Positions 46,348 through 58,192 of a stretch of DNA of 64,000 bases are shown here, piece after piece. Both the position numbers and the translations under genes were made by a program. The number at the start of each line of letters is the position of its first letter. The first letter of the stretch is position 1. The DNA lies in the NCBI GenBank assembly GCA_029959085.1, contig JARWIR010000016.1, positions 20,779,499 to 20,843,498 on the forward strand. Direction: 5' to 3'. The notes beneath the pieces were generated by a model. The model did no database searches. It had not been told where the DNA came from and worked only from the letters and a program-made list of their open reading frames with translations. Origin of the DNA: Nemophila menziesii (lineage: Eukaryota; Streptophyta; Magnoliopsida; Boraginales; Hydrophyllaceae).

Positions 46348-48716
46348 AAAAGGCTCTTCAACAGTCTCCTAACTCGTCCCTAGTCAGATTGGAGAGGAGG
46401 AATGGATTAACTCTTGGGAAAGAAACACGTGTTTCAATCACTGTGCGACACAAATTAAGAGGGAGAAGGCACATGTGTTGAGAATTAAGGACACTAATCA
46501 TGAATGGATCGAGGATAGCGAGGCCGAGAAAGTTTAGGTTAAGAAATTCTTTGAGGAACTTTTTTCCCTTGAAGATATCTCTCCGAGTGTTTTTGAACTT
46601 CCGCATCTCAGATATTTCGAAACAGGTGATATTATTTTTTGGGCAGAGATGTGATGGATGAGGAAGTTGGAGTTGCGGTTTTCCAAATGGCGCCTCATAA
46701 GGCACCAGGTCCGGATGGGATGACAAGCATGCTTTTATCATAAGTGTTGGGATATAGTGGGACCTTCAGTTTGCGCTATTATTAGGGATACAATAGCGGT
46801 GGGGGGGTTTCTGAAGGAGGTGCTCGATACACTTAAACATCTTATACCTAAGATGAATAATCTGGAATATATCTCGCAATTCAGGCCTATTAGTTTGGTT
46901 AACATATGTTATAACATTTGTATGAAGGTGTTGGTTAACAAAATGCGACCTATGTTAGAAAAATATATCGGACCTTTCAGAGCAGTTTTCTACCCCACAG
47001 GTCTACTATTGATAATTTGGTATTAGTTAATGAGGTGGTTTTTGTCATGAGACATGCTAAAGGGCGTAGGAGTTATATGCCAGTCAAAGCGGATCTAGCA
47101 AAGGCCTATGATAAGTTAAGGTGGAGTTTTATTAAGCAGTCCTTGGATCTACTTGGGGTTCCTTCTATGTGGATATCGGTGATCATTTAGGGGTTAGAAG
47201 ACAATGACTTAAATGTCCTATGGAGAGGATCGTTCTTATCTTTAATTAAGCCAAGGAGAGGAATCCGCTAAGGAGACCCGATATCATCCTACCTTTTCGT
47301 TAGCAGTATGGAGCGACTCTCTTTGCTTATTCAGGGTCTTGCTGAGGCTGGGACATGGAAACCGATTCGACTTAATGCAGGGGGGACCCTTATCTCTCAT
47401 ATTTTTTTGCTAATGATTTAATTTTATTTGCTGAAGCATCTATTGATAATTTTGTGGTTTTACAGGAGACGTTAGATATGTTTTGCCTGGATGCGGGTCA
47501 ATCTATTAACAAGGAGAAATCGATCATATATTTCTCAAAGGATGTTGAGGAGGAGGTGGCTGCTAGTATCGCAGCAAGGAGCGGTTATCAAAGGAGCAAA
47601 GGAATTGGTAAATATCTTGGTATACACGTTCTATCAGGGCAACAAAAGGCTTTTTTTGTGAACTTATCAATGGTCTACGCAAGAAGTTAGCGAAATGGAA
47701 GAGAAACACACTATCTCTAGCGGGACGCATAACATTGACTCAATTAGTTCTTAGTTCATCACCGATGTATATTATGCAAGTGGAAAAATTACCGGTATAT
47801 GTTTGTGATGAGATACGCAAAATCCGAAGAGAGTTCATTTGGGGGTCCTCAGATGGTCAGAACCGTATTAATTGGATCGCATGGACAGATATTTGTGAAC
47901 CAAAGCAGTTGGTGGTCTTGTGTTTCGTCTAGCTGAAGAGATGAATAAGGCTTTTTTAGGTAAGTTAGGATGGAAATTGATTCATAATTAATCTATCTTG
48001 TGGCCTACTGTTATGAGATAAAAATATTTTAAGACGCCGCCTTTACAGTATATAAACAAAGTGATTCGCGAATGTGTGGAGCTATCGTGGAAGGTATTGT
48101 CATTTTGAGACGAGGATCCCGATGGCTCATGAGGAAAGGAGATGAGGTGTCGTTTTGGTTAGATTGGTGGGTAGGTGATTCCCCTCTTATCCATAATGTT
48201 ATTGGGGAGGTGGAGAGTGGGGTTGTCTCAAAAAGAGGTGATGAATTTGTGCGGTTAGATGGTTCATGGGACTGGGAAAAATTTCAACACCTACTTTCTC
48301 CATCCAAATTACTTGAGATTGCGTGTACCAGGTTGGAGAGGGGAGAGGGGAGAGGGGATTAGGGATATCTTGTCTTGGTTATATGAAATTAATGGAGAGT
48401 ATTCGGTCAAATCGGTTAAATGGGAGGATTTGATTAGTGAGGGTAGTAGTGATGGTATTTGGGAGAAGGTATGGAGGGTGAAATGTCCCCAGAAGACTAG
48501 AGTTTTCTTATGGCGGGTGATTCACGAGAGAATTGCAACTAAAGGTAACCTTGTTAAACGGGGTGTGGAAATATCCGGTCTATGTACACTTTGTGGTAGT
48601 GTTGAGGAGAGTGCTTCTCACTTGATTATGGAATGTAGTAAGATCATGGAGGTATGGACTTGTGTTAGGACATATGTGTATCAAAATTGGGGATAGAGGA
48701 ATGTACATATGGAACT

Positions 48717-49065
48717 TAATTTGGCTTGGGGTAATGAGTAGGTACTATCAGCAGGGACCCACAGACAGGACCTACAGCAGTAAGAAGGACCTTTATTTGT
48801 ATATGTACAAATGCAAAATCAAAGAACTAATTTAAGTGACCAGCAGCAGACATTTGGAGGACCGTTATAGTATGATGTCAGACCCTCGAGGGAGCACCAG
48901 GCTGGGGCCTGGTCCAATCGCCGGGAAGCAGCTAACAGCACCAGCAAAGATCAAAGTCACCGGGATGTAGAGCAGTTCCAGCACGGTAATCAGGAGCAGC
49001 CTATTACAGATTTGGCAAGCACAACAGCTTCAAGAAGCAGCGGGTTTACAGGCATGACTAGTAGA
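48717..49065 (+). other. Anomalous CAGCAG-rich segment inside LINE-C ORF2
   Basis: Between zf-RVT and RNase H remains is about 350 bp rich in CAGCAG and CAGCACC words, unlike the rest of the LINE. LINE-B has an ordinary linker here. It could be an insertion or a diverged linker; no ends or duplication identified. Confidence 0.35.
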
Positions 49066-49920
49066 GATTGGTGGTTCCAAAATTTATCATGTAATAAAAT
49101 GGTTTGCAGGGATCAATTGGAGCATTTTTTTTGGCGCTCTTATTGATACAATTTGGAAAGAACGGAATCAGGTGGGTTTTAACTGCGGTGAATTCCCAAA
49201 GAGCATAGCGATTCTAGGAAAAGAAAAATATTTGGCAAGGATGTATAGCAAGGCGTGGGGCTAATTTCCGAGAAAGGCTCTCATTCGTAAGTCCAAAGTG
49301 TTGTTGGTAGGTTGGAAAAAACCTATTAGTGGGCTGAAATTGAACACTGATGGAAGTTGTAATATAATACGTAAAGAAGAAGAAGGAGGTGGTTTTCTTA
49401 GGGATCGTAACGGTGATTGGGTCAGCGGGTTTAGCATGAAAATCAAGCATGATATTCCGGTGGTATTTGAACTAATTGCGCTAAGTGGGGGTCTGAGATT
49501 AGTAGAGGGACTGGGAATAAAAGAGTTAGAGATTGAAATTGATTCTTGGGGGGATATTGAGGATTTTCAAAGGGTGGAAGAGTGTAGAGGCCCTGGTGCA
49601 TAGTGGATTCGTTTTATTAGAGTAGTTCTTGCAAGAAATCCAGGATTCATATTGAAGGGCATGCATAGAGAAGCTAATGCATGTGTCGATTGGTTGGCGC
49701 GAGCTGGTATGAAAGGTAGTGTTACATTTGTACTTCTTTAAGATCCTGTAGATGGTATTTGGAGCCTCATAACTAAGGACGGGATGGGATGGAAGACTCC
49801 TAGGGTAGTCTACGATCTTGACTTACTTAATGATGGCTTAGTTTAAATTTTTCCCTCACCGTGATGCTTAGGATCTCCTATGTAATCAAAAAGATAAATA
49901 ATTGATGCCTTCATACCAAT

Positions 49921-50111
49921 AGACTTTTAATTTCTTTTGTGTTCTAACTGCTTGGACTCGTGGCTTTTATTTATCCTTTCTGTATTTTTGAATTGTCGGG
50001 CAGGAGGGCGCTTTTATCTAATTATCAGGGGGTACCTTGAAGTCTTCCTCTCTTTATGAGATGGATTGCGTCTCTCCTTTTTATTTTTTTATTCCAACCT
50101 CTTTATTTTAT
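49921..50111. other. Short spacer after LINE-C
   Basis: T-rich sequence, possibly part of the LINE-C 3' trailer. Nothing else recognised. Confidence 0.35.
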
Positions 50112-50274
50112 GAGTGATGATATATACCACCCATAACATGGCGTGATTTGGTTGGAAGTAATCGCTAATCTATTTATTTTCTCGATTTGATAACGATTTA
50201 CTCCCAACCAAATCATGCCATGTCATGGTTGGTATATTGGGTTGTATGAATTTGGGTGGTATATATCATTACTC
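50112..50274. mobile_element. Hairpin MITE, Mutator-type 9-bp duplication
   Basis: 163 bp. The ends GAGTGATGATATATACCACC and its inverse (at 50253-50274) match with one difference. TTATTTTAT is duplicated at 50103-50111 and 50275-50283. A second inverted pair, CATGGCGTGATTTGGTTGG / CCAACCAAATCATGCCATG, sits inside, so almost the whole element folds back. Confidence 0.88.
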
Positions 50275-51317
50275 TTATTTTATACGTATGATGTTATGTT
50301 TCTTTTTTTTTTAGGTCGGATGTCACCTTTTTTGTAATTGTCACTTTCTTTGGAAGAAATACGCCTCCATGAAGTTTTATTATGTGTAACTCACGCTTGT
50401 ATACCTTTTTATAATAGAGTAAATACATCCAATACCCCATGTATTATGGCCGAATTGACAACTTACCCCCCATAATATTTTTTGGTACTGTTAACCCCTC
50501 GAATTTTGTTTTTGTGACTCCTTACCTCTTTTTAACGGAAACCGTTAAATATGACCATTAAGAGGTCACGTGCATGTCATGTACTTCATTTTTTTTAAAA
50601 TTAAAAAATCAATTTTCTGATTTAATAAACAAAACTCAATAATTAATAAAGACAAAAATGGTATTTCATAATCCCTTAACATATATATATACAAAATTAA
50701 AATAAAATTAATTCAAAAATAGAACAAAATTAAAAATAAAATGAAAAAAACTTCTTCTTCATAGAAGAACACAATAGATCTTGAAAGGTTTTTCATATAT
50801 ACACAAAGTTAAAATCAATTTAACTAAAAAATAAAACAAAATTTAAACAAAATTAATAAGTATAGAATTATGCAGCACATTCCTTATCTGTTTGAGTTTA
50901 ACTCGTCACACTATTAGAAATAATCACTACTTTCTCCGTCCATTTTTATTTGTTCAATTTTCTAAAATAAGGTGTCAAATATTGTTTGTCCTTTTTTCAA
51001 TATCAAGATACTTTCTACTTTTTTCAATATTGCTCCTAATTAAATAGTAAGAAAAATTATTGAAATAAATGTATTCATGTATATTAATTGAGGGTATTTA
51101 TTTAAGGGGTAATTAGAGATAAATGCCTCCTTAATGATGCCTTTCATTTTTTTAAGCCTCTAATTTTCTTATTTAGAGATAAATGCCTAATAGAACAATT
51201 ATTTATAGAAAACATCCCCTTTATATTTTTTATACCTATACTATCCTTATTATTAAATATATTATTTTATTTTTAATACAATATTTATTTTTAAATCTTA
51301 AACAAATAATAGGATAT

Positions 51318-51447
51318 TTCCACCACCACCACCACCACCACCACCACCACCACCACCACCACCATCACCGCCTCCACCATCATAACCACCACCACCAACT
51401 ACAACCACCACAACCATCACCGCCTCCACCACCACCACCACCACCTA
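51318..51447. repeat. (CAC)n imperfect microsatellite
   Basis: About 130 bp of CAC/ACC with CAT and CCG interruptions. It gives a poly-His open frame on the plus strand that is not a gene. Confidence 0.9.
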
Positions 51448-51450
51448 CTA

Positions 51451-51997
51451 CTAATTTCATCACACGCGCGCGTCCGTGAAATTTTTTTAAAATCGCCATA
51501 ACTAATTCAAAAAAAATCAAAAAAATCAAAAAAAATCATATTTGGATAAATCAAATTAATATTTACGTCTATGATTTTTTTCGGAATTTTCTGAATTTTT
51601 TGATTTTTTTGATTTTTTTTAATTTTTTAATTCGCAGAACATGGAATTCCATGTTTTAAACATGGAATTCCATGTTTTAAACAGTGAATTTCGTGTCTGC
51701 GGAAAACAAATTCCTTATATCAAAACATGGAATTCCATGTTTAAAACATGGAATTCCATGTTTCCGTGTTTTAAACATGGAATTCCATGTTTAAAACATG
51801 GAATTCCATTTTCTGCGAATTAAAAAATTCAAAAAAATTCAAAAAATCAAAAAATTCAAAAAATTCTGAAAAAAATCATAGACGTAAATATTAATTTGCT
51901 TTATCCAAATATATAATTTTTTTATTTTTTTGATTTTTTTAGAATTAGTTATGACGATTTTAAAAAAATTTCACGGACGCGCGCGTGTGATTATTAG
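51451..51997. repeat. 547-bp inverted repeat with six copies of a 14-bp palindrome at its centre
   Basis: Left arm 51451-51638 (CTAATTTCATCACACGCGCG, then GCCATAACTAATTC, TACGTCTATGATTTTTT) is the inverse of right arm 51815-51997. The centre (about 51639-51810) carries six copies of CATGGAATTCCATG (the last one slightly short) joined by TTTTAAA linkers, interrupted by one different stretch (51682-51724). A related half copy lies at 30013-30240. Confidence 0.88.
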
Positions 51998-52588
51998 TTT
52001 TTGTTTTGTTTTTTTTCTACTTTCTTTTTTTTAATTGTTAATTATAAGGGTAGTTTAGGATGAGGCATTTTTCTATAAAAAATCTTATTCTAGACACCTT
52101 TTTTTAAATAAGTTTTTTAATAGGCATTAATCTCTAATTGGCTCTTTATTTAAAGAGGGAGAGTATTAAATATTATTTTTATCTTTGTGCACCAAAAAGG
52201 TGGACAAACAAAAGTGGACTAAGGGAGTACACAAATGGAAAGGCCATTGAACTTTCTCTTCTTTATCATGTGCAATTAATTGAGTTTCTACGACACCCTT
52301 TTCGATATCCCAGATTGTACAAGTGGTGTCTATGCTTGATGTTCTGATTCGTTGTGGTACGAAGTTGTTCCACTCGAAAGACGTTTATGGGCAGAGAGTT
52401 TGCTTGCTTTGCTATTATTGAGTGAGCTGAATGGCGTAACGGGAGGGTGGCAAAACTGACTTCCCAAAGGCAGAGATAGTCGCTAGATGAGGCGAGGAGG
52501 GAGGAGGAAGGATTAGGGTTGAACATTAATTTGGTAGGTATGTATGGATGGTCGAAGGAGAGGTTAGGAGTGGTTTAGGGTTTCTTTA

Positions 52589-52912
52589 TCAAAAAATAGG
52601 ATATCGACCCTGTTGTTGAATTCTTCTATGAAGCTTCCAATGGCGATGTGGTGACGGCGGCAGCACATGAGATGGCCATGGCGTAGATTGTGTAACAAGC
52701 ATAAGCCTATACTCATCTCTCGCAGCTTGTAAATCATAAAGCCCAGATTCCAAACCATCATGAAACATATACTCACTATAATTCCTCTCAGCCGAATGAA
52801 CAACAATATTAATAGCATTCTCAAACACCGAACCAGGATAAGTGGACCCCACACCTTTTATAAACGGTGACTCAGCGTTTAAAACTTCTTGAATCCACGA
52901 GTCAATGAACAA
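52589..52912 (-). pseudogene. Coding-like fragment inside the Mutator-like element, family unknown
   Basis: An open frame of 107 codons on the minus strand, with balanced composition unlike the AT-rich surroundings: FIDSWIQEVLNAESPFIKGV, FENAINIVVHSAERNYSEYM, GLYDLQAARDEYRLMLVTQS. It looks like part of a real soluble protein, but I cannot name it. Lying between the long inverted ends of a transposase-less Mutator-like element, it could be a captured host-gene piece (Pack-MULE). The surrounding 52240-52560 also has lower AT content. Confidence 0.45.
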
Positions 52913-53563
52913 TAATTTGGGATTATAGTGATGAATCTTTTGGTTTTGCCAGGTGGGTTGATGAACTAATTACTGATGCTCCATGGGAAACCCAGAAATT
53001 AGGGTTATTCATCTCCTCAATTAAAAATAGAATTTTATTTTATTTTTGGATTAATTTTATTTTAATTTTATATATATATGTTAGAAGATTGTTAAGTACC
53101 AAGAATACCTTGTTAAAAAATAGGTAATGTATATTAAATCAGAAAATTGATTTTTTAATTTAAAAAAATGAAGCACATGACATGCATGTGACCACTTAAC
53201 GGCCATATTTAACGGTTTCCGCTAAAAAAGGGTAAGGAGTCATGAAAACAAAACTTGAAGGGTAACCAGTACCAAAAAATATTCTGGGGAGTAAGTTGTC
53301 AATTCGGCCATAGTATATAGGGTGTTGGATGTATTTACTCTTTAGAAGATTATATTTTTTAAATGAATGTATTTTCATATTTGTTACTTTTCTATTTTTT
53401 ATCCTTTTTAGGAAAAAAGGTAGGTATAGCCCTATATTCATACCCCCTTTTACATAAAAAAAAAAAAAAATTGGTTTAGTATACCTTCTAGTTACAACCC
53501 TCTAAGTTTTGGGTATCATTGGTCGACCCCCTGTTGATTATTCCTTAGGGGTTTGGTAGGATG

Positions 53564-54137
53564 CTTTTCTCATGACCTTTTGAGGTCGATATGACATTGT
53601 ATCACCTCCTGGTGTTCACCCTTAGGAGTTTAGTAAGACACTTTTCTCATAACCTTCTAAGGTTGAGATGACATTAGCTTATCCCCGCGTGTGTTGATCT
53701 ATAAGGTGCCTTTCTCACGATCTTTTAAGTTTGGAGTGACATTAGCCGACCTCGTGGTATTCATCCTCAGGGGTCCGAGAACATGCTTTTGTCACGACGT
53801 TCTAAGGTCGGTATGATGTTTTATATTTCCCTAGTGTGCGTCCTCAAGAGTTTTGGAAGACGGCTTTCTCATGACCTTCTAAGTTCAGGGTGAGATTGAT
53901 CTACCCCTTGTTATTCATCCTCAAGGGTTCAGATAGACGTTTTTCTCACGACCTTCCATGGTCGGGATGACTTTGGTCAACCCCCTAGTATTTTTCCTCA
54001 GGGGTTCAGGAATACTCTTCTCTAACGACCTTCTAAGGTAAAGATGACATTGTCCGATCCCCGAGTCTTCGTCCTTAGGGTTTTGAGAAGACACTTTTCT
54101 CACAACTATCTAAGGTCGAGATGTCATTGGTTGATAC
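53564..54137. repeat. Minisatellite, about 77-bp unit, eight degenerate copies
   Basis: The block CTTTTCTCA(C/T)GACCTTCTAAGG recurs at about 53564, 53641, 53709, 53785, 53863, 53940, 54016 and 54093, each followed by GATGACATTG-like and CCTCAGGGGTT-like blocks. Copies differ by substitutions and small indels. Short frames through it are not genes. Confidence 0.85.
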
Positions 54138-55183
54138 GACTACAACTTACACGAAATTCAGAAAATAAAAGATATAGCTACAACTTGAATTAAAAGAGAT
54201 ATTCCGGGTATACCAATATCTCTAACAATGTACCACTACTCTCTATGCTCAAGAATCGTTTAGGGGGAAAAAGATGGGTAAGAGAGTAATTTCTATATTT
54301 TGGTTATGTAATATTTGCAAATCACTATGGCTCTTTATATAGGATATGAAGCTTTCTAGAATATTTCACATTGAAGGTTGGTCTTTAAGTCATCATAAAG
54401 ACAGGCGTTTCAAATGCTATAGAAATTTGAAAGTCTTCCATGAACCTGGACAGTCTTCCAGCAGCGGGTTGAGGCACGAATCTTGACAAATTGACAAACT
54501 TTTGTAACATATGTAACAGTTGTGTCATTAATGGTGGAGGTTTTTGAACATTGGGAAGAGGTCATTCAAGTCTTAGACGTTTTGTCTTCTGTTGGAATTA
54601 ATCTAAGAGACCAAGGACTAGTATAAATACTAGCTACAAAACTTGGTTTTATTTTTATTTTTTAATTCCCCAAGACTCCCCAACTCCCTCTAGGTCCCGA
54701 GCCAGGCGGGCGGGTGGGAGGTGATGTTGATGGTGATGTGCGCGTATGGAGTACCCATTTCTCCTTTATACTTTATATTGTTATTCCTTTTGATATAGAT
54801 AGGAGGATAAATATTATATATACTTATTTTTTACTTTCTCTGTTTTTAATGTGGTACTTTTTCCAAAAATAATATTCCACTTCTTCCAAAATAATGAATA
54901 GAAAATATAAGACAACCTTTCACTTTTTAATAATATATCCAACATTTCTAACTTGTTTCTAGATTATTTGAATGATCCACAAATATACAAAACAAATCAA
55001 GGGATTGATTGTATCCTAAGTAAAAATACTAAGAATTTTCTATAATATAATATAGTTACAATATTTATGCACTATTTAACGATTCATAATTTATCCCATA
55101 TACATTAAGAAGATAATTACATTTTGTAAATGATATTTCAAAGGTTTCTAACTGGAGTTTCAAAAGAAAAAGTAAGTTAGAGT
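54138..55183. other. Unassigned sequence, possibly an old LTR (minus)
   Basis: A TATATAAAG-type box on the minus strand (complement of 54333-54345) and a TATAAATAC box on plus near 54625 hint at promoter or LTR sequence. No ends, ORF or repeat partner found. Confidence 0.3.
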
Positions 55184-56383
<1,200 letters not shown>

Positions 56384-56723
56384 GTCCTCGTATGCTCCTC
56401 TAACTTTCCTCAAAGTGCACGAACCATCCCCGATCTTACGTTTTACCCTTTTTGGCCCCTGATGAATCCATTTTGTGACACCGTTAGCCCTTTTTTCATT
56501 TTTCTGTCAGTTGACCGTTAGTCAATGCCACTTGGCGCCATGTCACCACCACCTCAGCATCGTCTCTAACTGTTAATTAACAAAACTTTGAAGGTTCGAA
56601 TCCTTCAAATCATTAACAATGGAGAAAAAAACAAAAAAACTCTTAATTGATTTTATTATTGTACTATGAGAAGACCACCACCACCAATTGTCCACGGCTG
56701 AATCGACAAGGACCAATGGTGCA
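56384..56723. other. TE-like sequence abutting the VIPP1-like exon
   Basis: AGGGTAAAGTCCTCGTATGC, GACACCGTTAGCCC and GTTGACCGTTAGTCAATG have the style of Mutator-type terminal sequences (compare the AACCGTTAA blocks at 50417-50628). Exon homology stops abruptly at 56724, so an insertion or deletion occurred here. Only one end is visible. Confidence 0.35.
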
Positions 56724-56783
56724 ATCATCATTCATTTCTATTACAGTTTGTTCCAATATCTTTTCAGGATCTCTAAAGGAGCT

Positions 56784-58135
56784 TGTTGGCATATAGCCTC
56801 CCTAATTAGGTGTTTTAATGTGACAAATCCTCTTGTGATTAGTGTGCTATTTTCTCTTGTTATTAACATTCTTTCCTGCACTCTTTTCATCAAAAAGCTC
56901 CTTCATTATCATGTTGTTTAAACTTAATTATCTTAAGAATCTTATTCTCTTACAAATGCTATTAACCGTATCTTTATGTTTATTGAGAATTTGCCTTAGT
57001 GTTCAACTTCAAAGATTCTTAAAATAATGTTTACAACAACTTTCGTGAAGAAGAATTATTGATCCAAGACATTTCCCTCAAAGTTTACTAGGCGCGGTAC
57101 ACCGCTACGGTATACCGGACCAAGCGCGGACCAGGGCGCGGTATAGAGGACTAGCCCGTCAGTATGCAAGAAAATCAACCACTGAAGCGCGGTACACCGC
57201 TACGGTATACCGCAAGATAGGGTTTTCTGCACAAAAGCCAAGTCATAAGAAATATATCCGTTGGGAGATTAATAGATCCGTTGGACTCAAACCTTATGAC
57301 CGTTGGAAGCCATTTTCTTCTATAAATTGAAGCTATTTCAAGGCTACAACTACACCAACTAATTACAAACATTAAGGGGCTTAATTGCTATCATTCAAGA
57401 AGGTGTCAAGAGCTATACATAGTCAAATTCAATCTTAGTGTGCTTATTAATCCTTTCAAGGAGTTAATCAATTAAGCCACAAGGTTCTATCCACTCAAGA
57501 AGGAGTATACAAGCTTATAGTCATATCCACTCTTTAGGAGTTTTAGATACAAGCTTTAATTAGCAAACCTTTAAACACTTTGTTGCTATCCTCTTAAGTC
57601 TAGGTCTTGTAATAGATAGATTAAGAGAGAATTCAAGTATAGGGAGTATACTTGGTGTCCTTGTGTTGTGATTACGCAAGTGGTGTGTCCTTCGTGTTAT
57701 CGAAGAGTTTGTAAAGGTTATTGTGTTCTCGACCCGGTTAAGAGAGACACGGAAGCTTAGTGAAAAGCTTGAAATCCTAAGGAGGCTTCCTTAGGTAGTG
57801 GATGTAGGGAAACCGAACCACTATAAATCGTGTGTATCTTTCTATCCCTACTCTATTTACTTTCCGCACTCTATATGTTTGATTATATGCTTGCATGAAT
57901 TGTTTATCTAGTATATCTAACATATAGTCTTCTAGAGTAGTTTAAGATATTGGATTAGCTTTTCACTAGTTATACTTTTATATCAAACCTTACTCTTTAC
58001 ATTGCATGATCCTTTAAGTGTTTGATTTATATTAGTTGACTTAGAAGTTTTCTCTTAAACTTATTATTGTCCAAAAGATTTTAATTAGGCATTATCTTAT
58101 TAGTAATCCTATTCACCCCCCCTCTAGGACTATCA
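56784..58135 (+). repeat. Copia 5' LTR
   Basis: TGTTGGCATATAG...GGACTATCA. Contains TATAAAT at 57321-57327 as probable promoter. It has two copies of the GCGGTACACCGCTACGG block (57094 and 57187), each followed by TATACCG, flanking a shorter GCGCGGTATAG copy (57137). Confidence 0.97.
57321..57327 (+). promoter_or_regulatory. TATA box of the copia LTR
   Basis: TATAAAT in the 5' LTR; the identical site in the 3' LTR is at 62703-62709. Confidence 0.6.
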
Positions 58136-58137
58136 AT

Positions 58138-58150
58138 TGGTATCAGAGCC
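58138..58150 (+). other. Primer-binding site, initiator tRNA-Met
   Basis: TGGTATCAGAGCC, starting 3 bp after the LTR end, is the standard plant copia primer site. Confidence 0.95.
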
Positions 58151-58192
58151 TAACTCTACGTGAATAGCTTAATCGTTAGTAGAGTAAACGAC

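Larger units (their letters stand above)
42290..49846 (+). pseudogene. LINE-C ORF2, broken and interrupted by two solo LTRs
   Basis: Starts at ATG 42290 and follows LINE-A (VLFWNCRGA, IIVETKTSE). A shift at about 42540 and several stops follow; WLVVGDFNQI lies at 42741 and KFTWSDYW at 42880. After the first LTR, 44585-44825 continues (RFEAAWCLHEGF). After the second, RT remains are at 46690-47460 (HKAPGPDGM, FRPISLVN, ADLAKAYDKLRW, RRGIR-stop-GDP). zf-RVT is at 48450-48660 (KCPQKTRVFLWRVIHERI, CTLCGSVEESASHLIMEC). RNase H is at 49325-49740 (LNTDGSC, FELIALSGGL, EIDSWGD). Not functional. Confidence 0.83.
39430..49920 (+). mobile_element. LINE-C (L1-type, LINE-A family), decayed and split by two solo LTRs
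   Basis: Leader (about 39430-39547), ORF1 (39548-42101), ORF2 (42290-49846) and a short trailer. Solo LTRs at 43018-44584 and 44826-46347 interrupt ORF2; without them the LINE is about 7.4 kb. Many stops and shifts. Both outer boundaries are approximate: no poly(A) or duplication was found with certainty (AATCAAAAAGATAAATAATTG near 49885 may be the tail). Confidence 0.82.
51106..52144. mobile_element. Mutator-like MITE nested in the Stowaway
   Basis: 1,039 bp. The ends GGGGTAATTAGAGATAAATGCC and GGCATTAATCTCTAATTGGCTC are inverted. TTTATTTAA is perfectly duplicated at 51097-51105 and 52145-52153 (9 bp). It holds a (CAC)n tract and the large inverted repeat at 51451-51997. No transposase. Confidence 0.85.
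50930..52227. mobile_element. Stowaway-type MITE, itself split by another element
   Basis: The ends CTTTCTCCGTCC and GACTAAGGGAG (inverse CTCCCTTAGTC) fit the Stowaway pattern CTCCCTCCGTYYY and are flanked by TA on both sides (50928-50929 and 52228-52229). Removing the nested element 51106-52144 and one duplication leaves about 250 bp, a normal Stowaway size. Confidence 0.78.
50417..53340. mobile_element. Long-TIR Mutator-like element (possible Pack-MULE)
   Basis: 2,924 bp with inverted ends of about 210 bp: left 50417-50628 and right about 53132-53340 match block by block (GAGTAAATACATCCAA, TGGCCGAATTGACAACTTAC, TTTTTTGGTACTG, AACCGTTAAATATG, GTCATGTACTTCATT). The 9 bp outside the ends, TTTATAATA and TTTAGAAGA, agree at 7 of 9, fitting a weathered Mutator duplication. 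No transposase is seen. It contains a nested Stowaway (50930-52227) and an unexplained coding-like stretch (52589-52912). Confidence 0.8.

Noticed and set aside
51183..51479. 98-codon poly-His open frame
   Set aside because: Product of the (CAC)n tract inside a MITE; no protein family and no start context.
51639..51810. Regularly repeated palindromes resembling a CRISPR array
   Set aside because: Eukaryotic nuclear context; spacers are short, near-identical linkers, and the block is the core of an inverted repeat.
51641..51823. 60-codon frame in the palindromic core
   Set aside because: Translation of repeated CATGGAATTCCATG units only.
52930..53010. Plus-strand exon-like reading near 52940 (ARWVDELITDAPWE)
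   Set aside because: Very short, no continuation on either side, and on the opposite strand to the longer coding-like frame.
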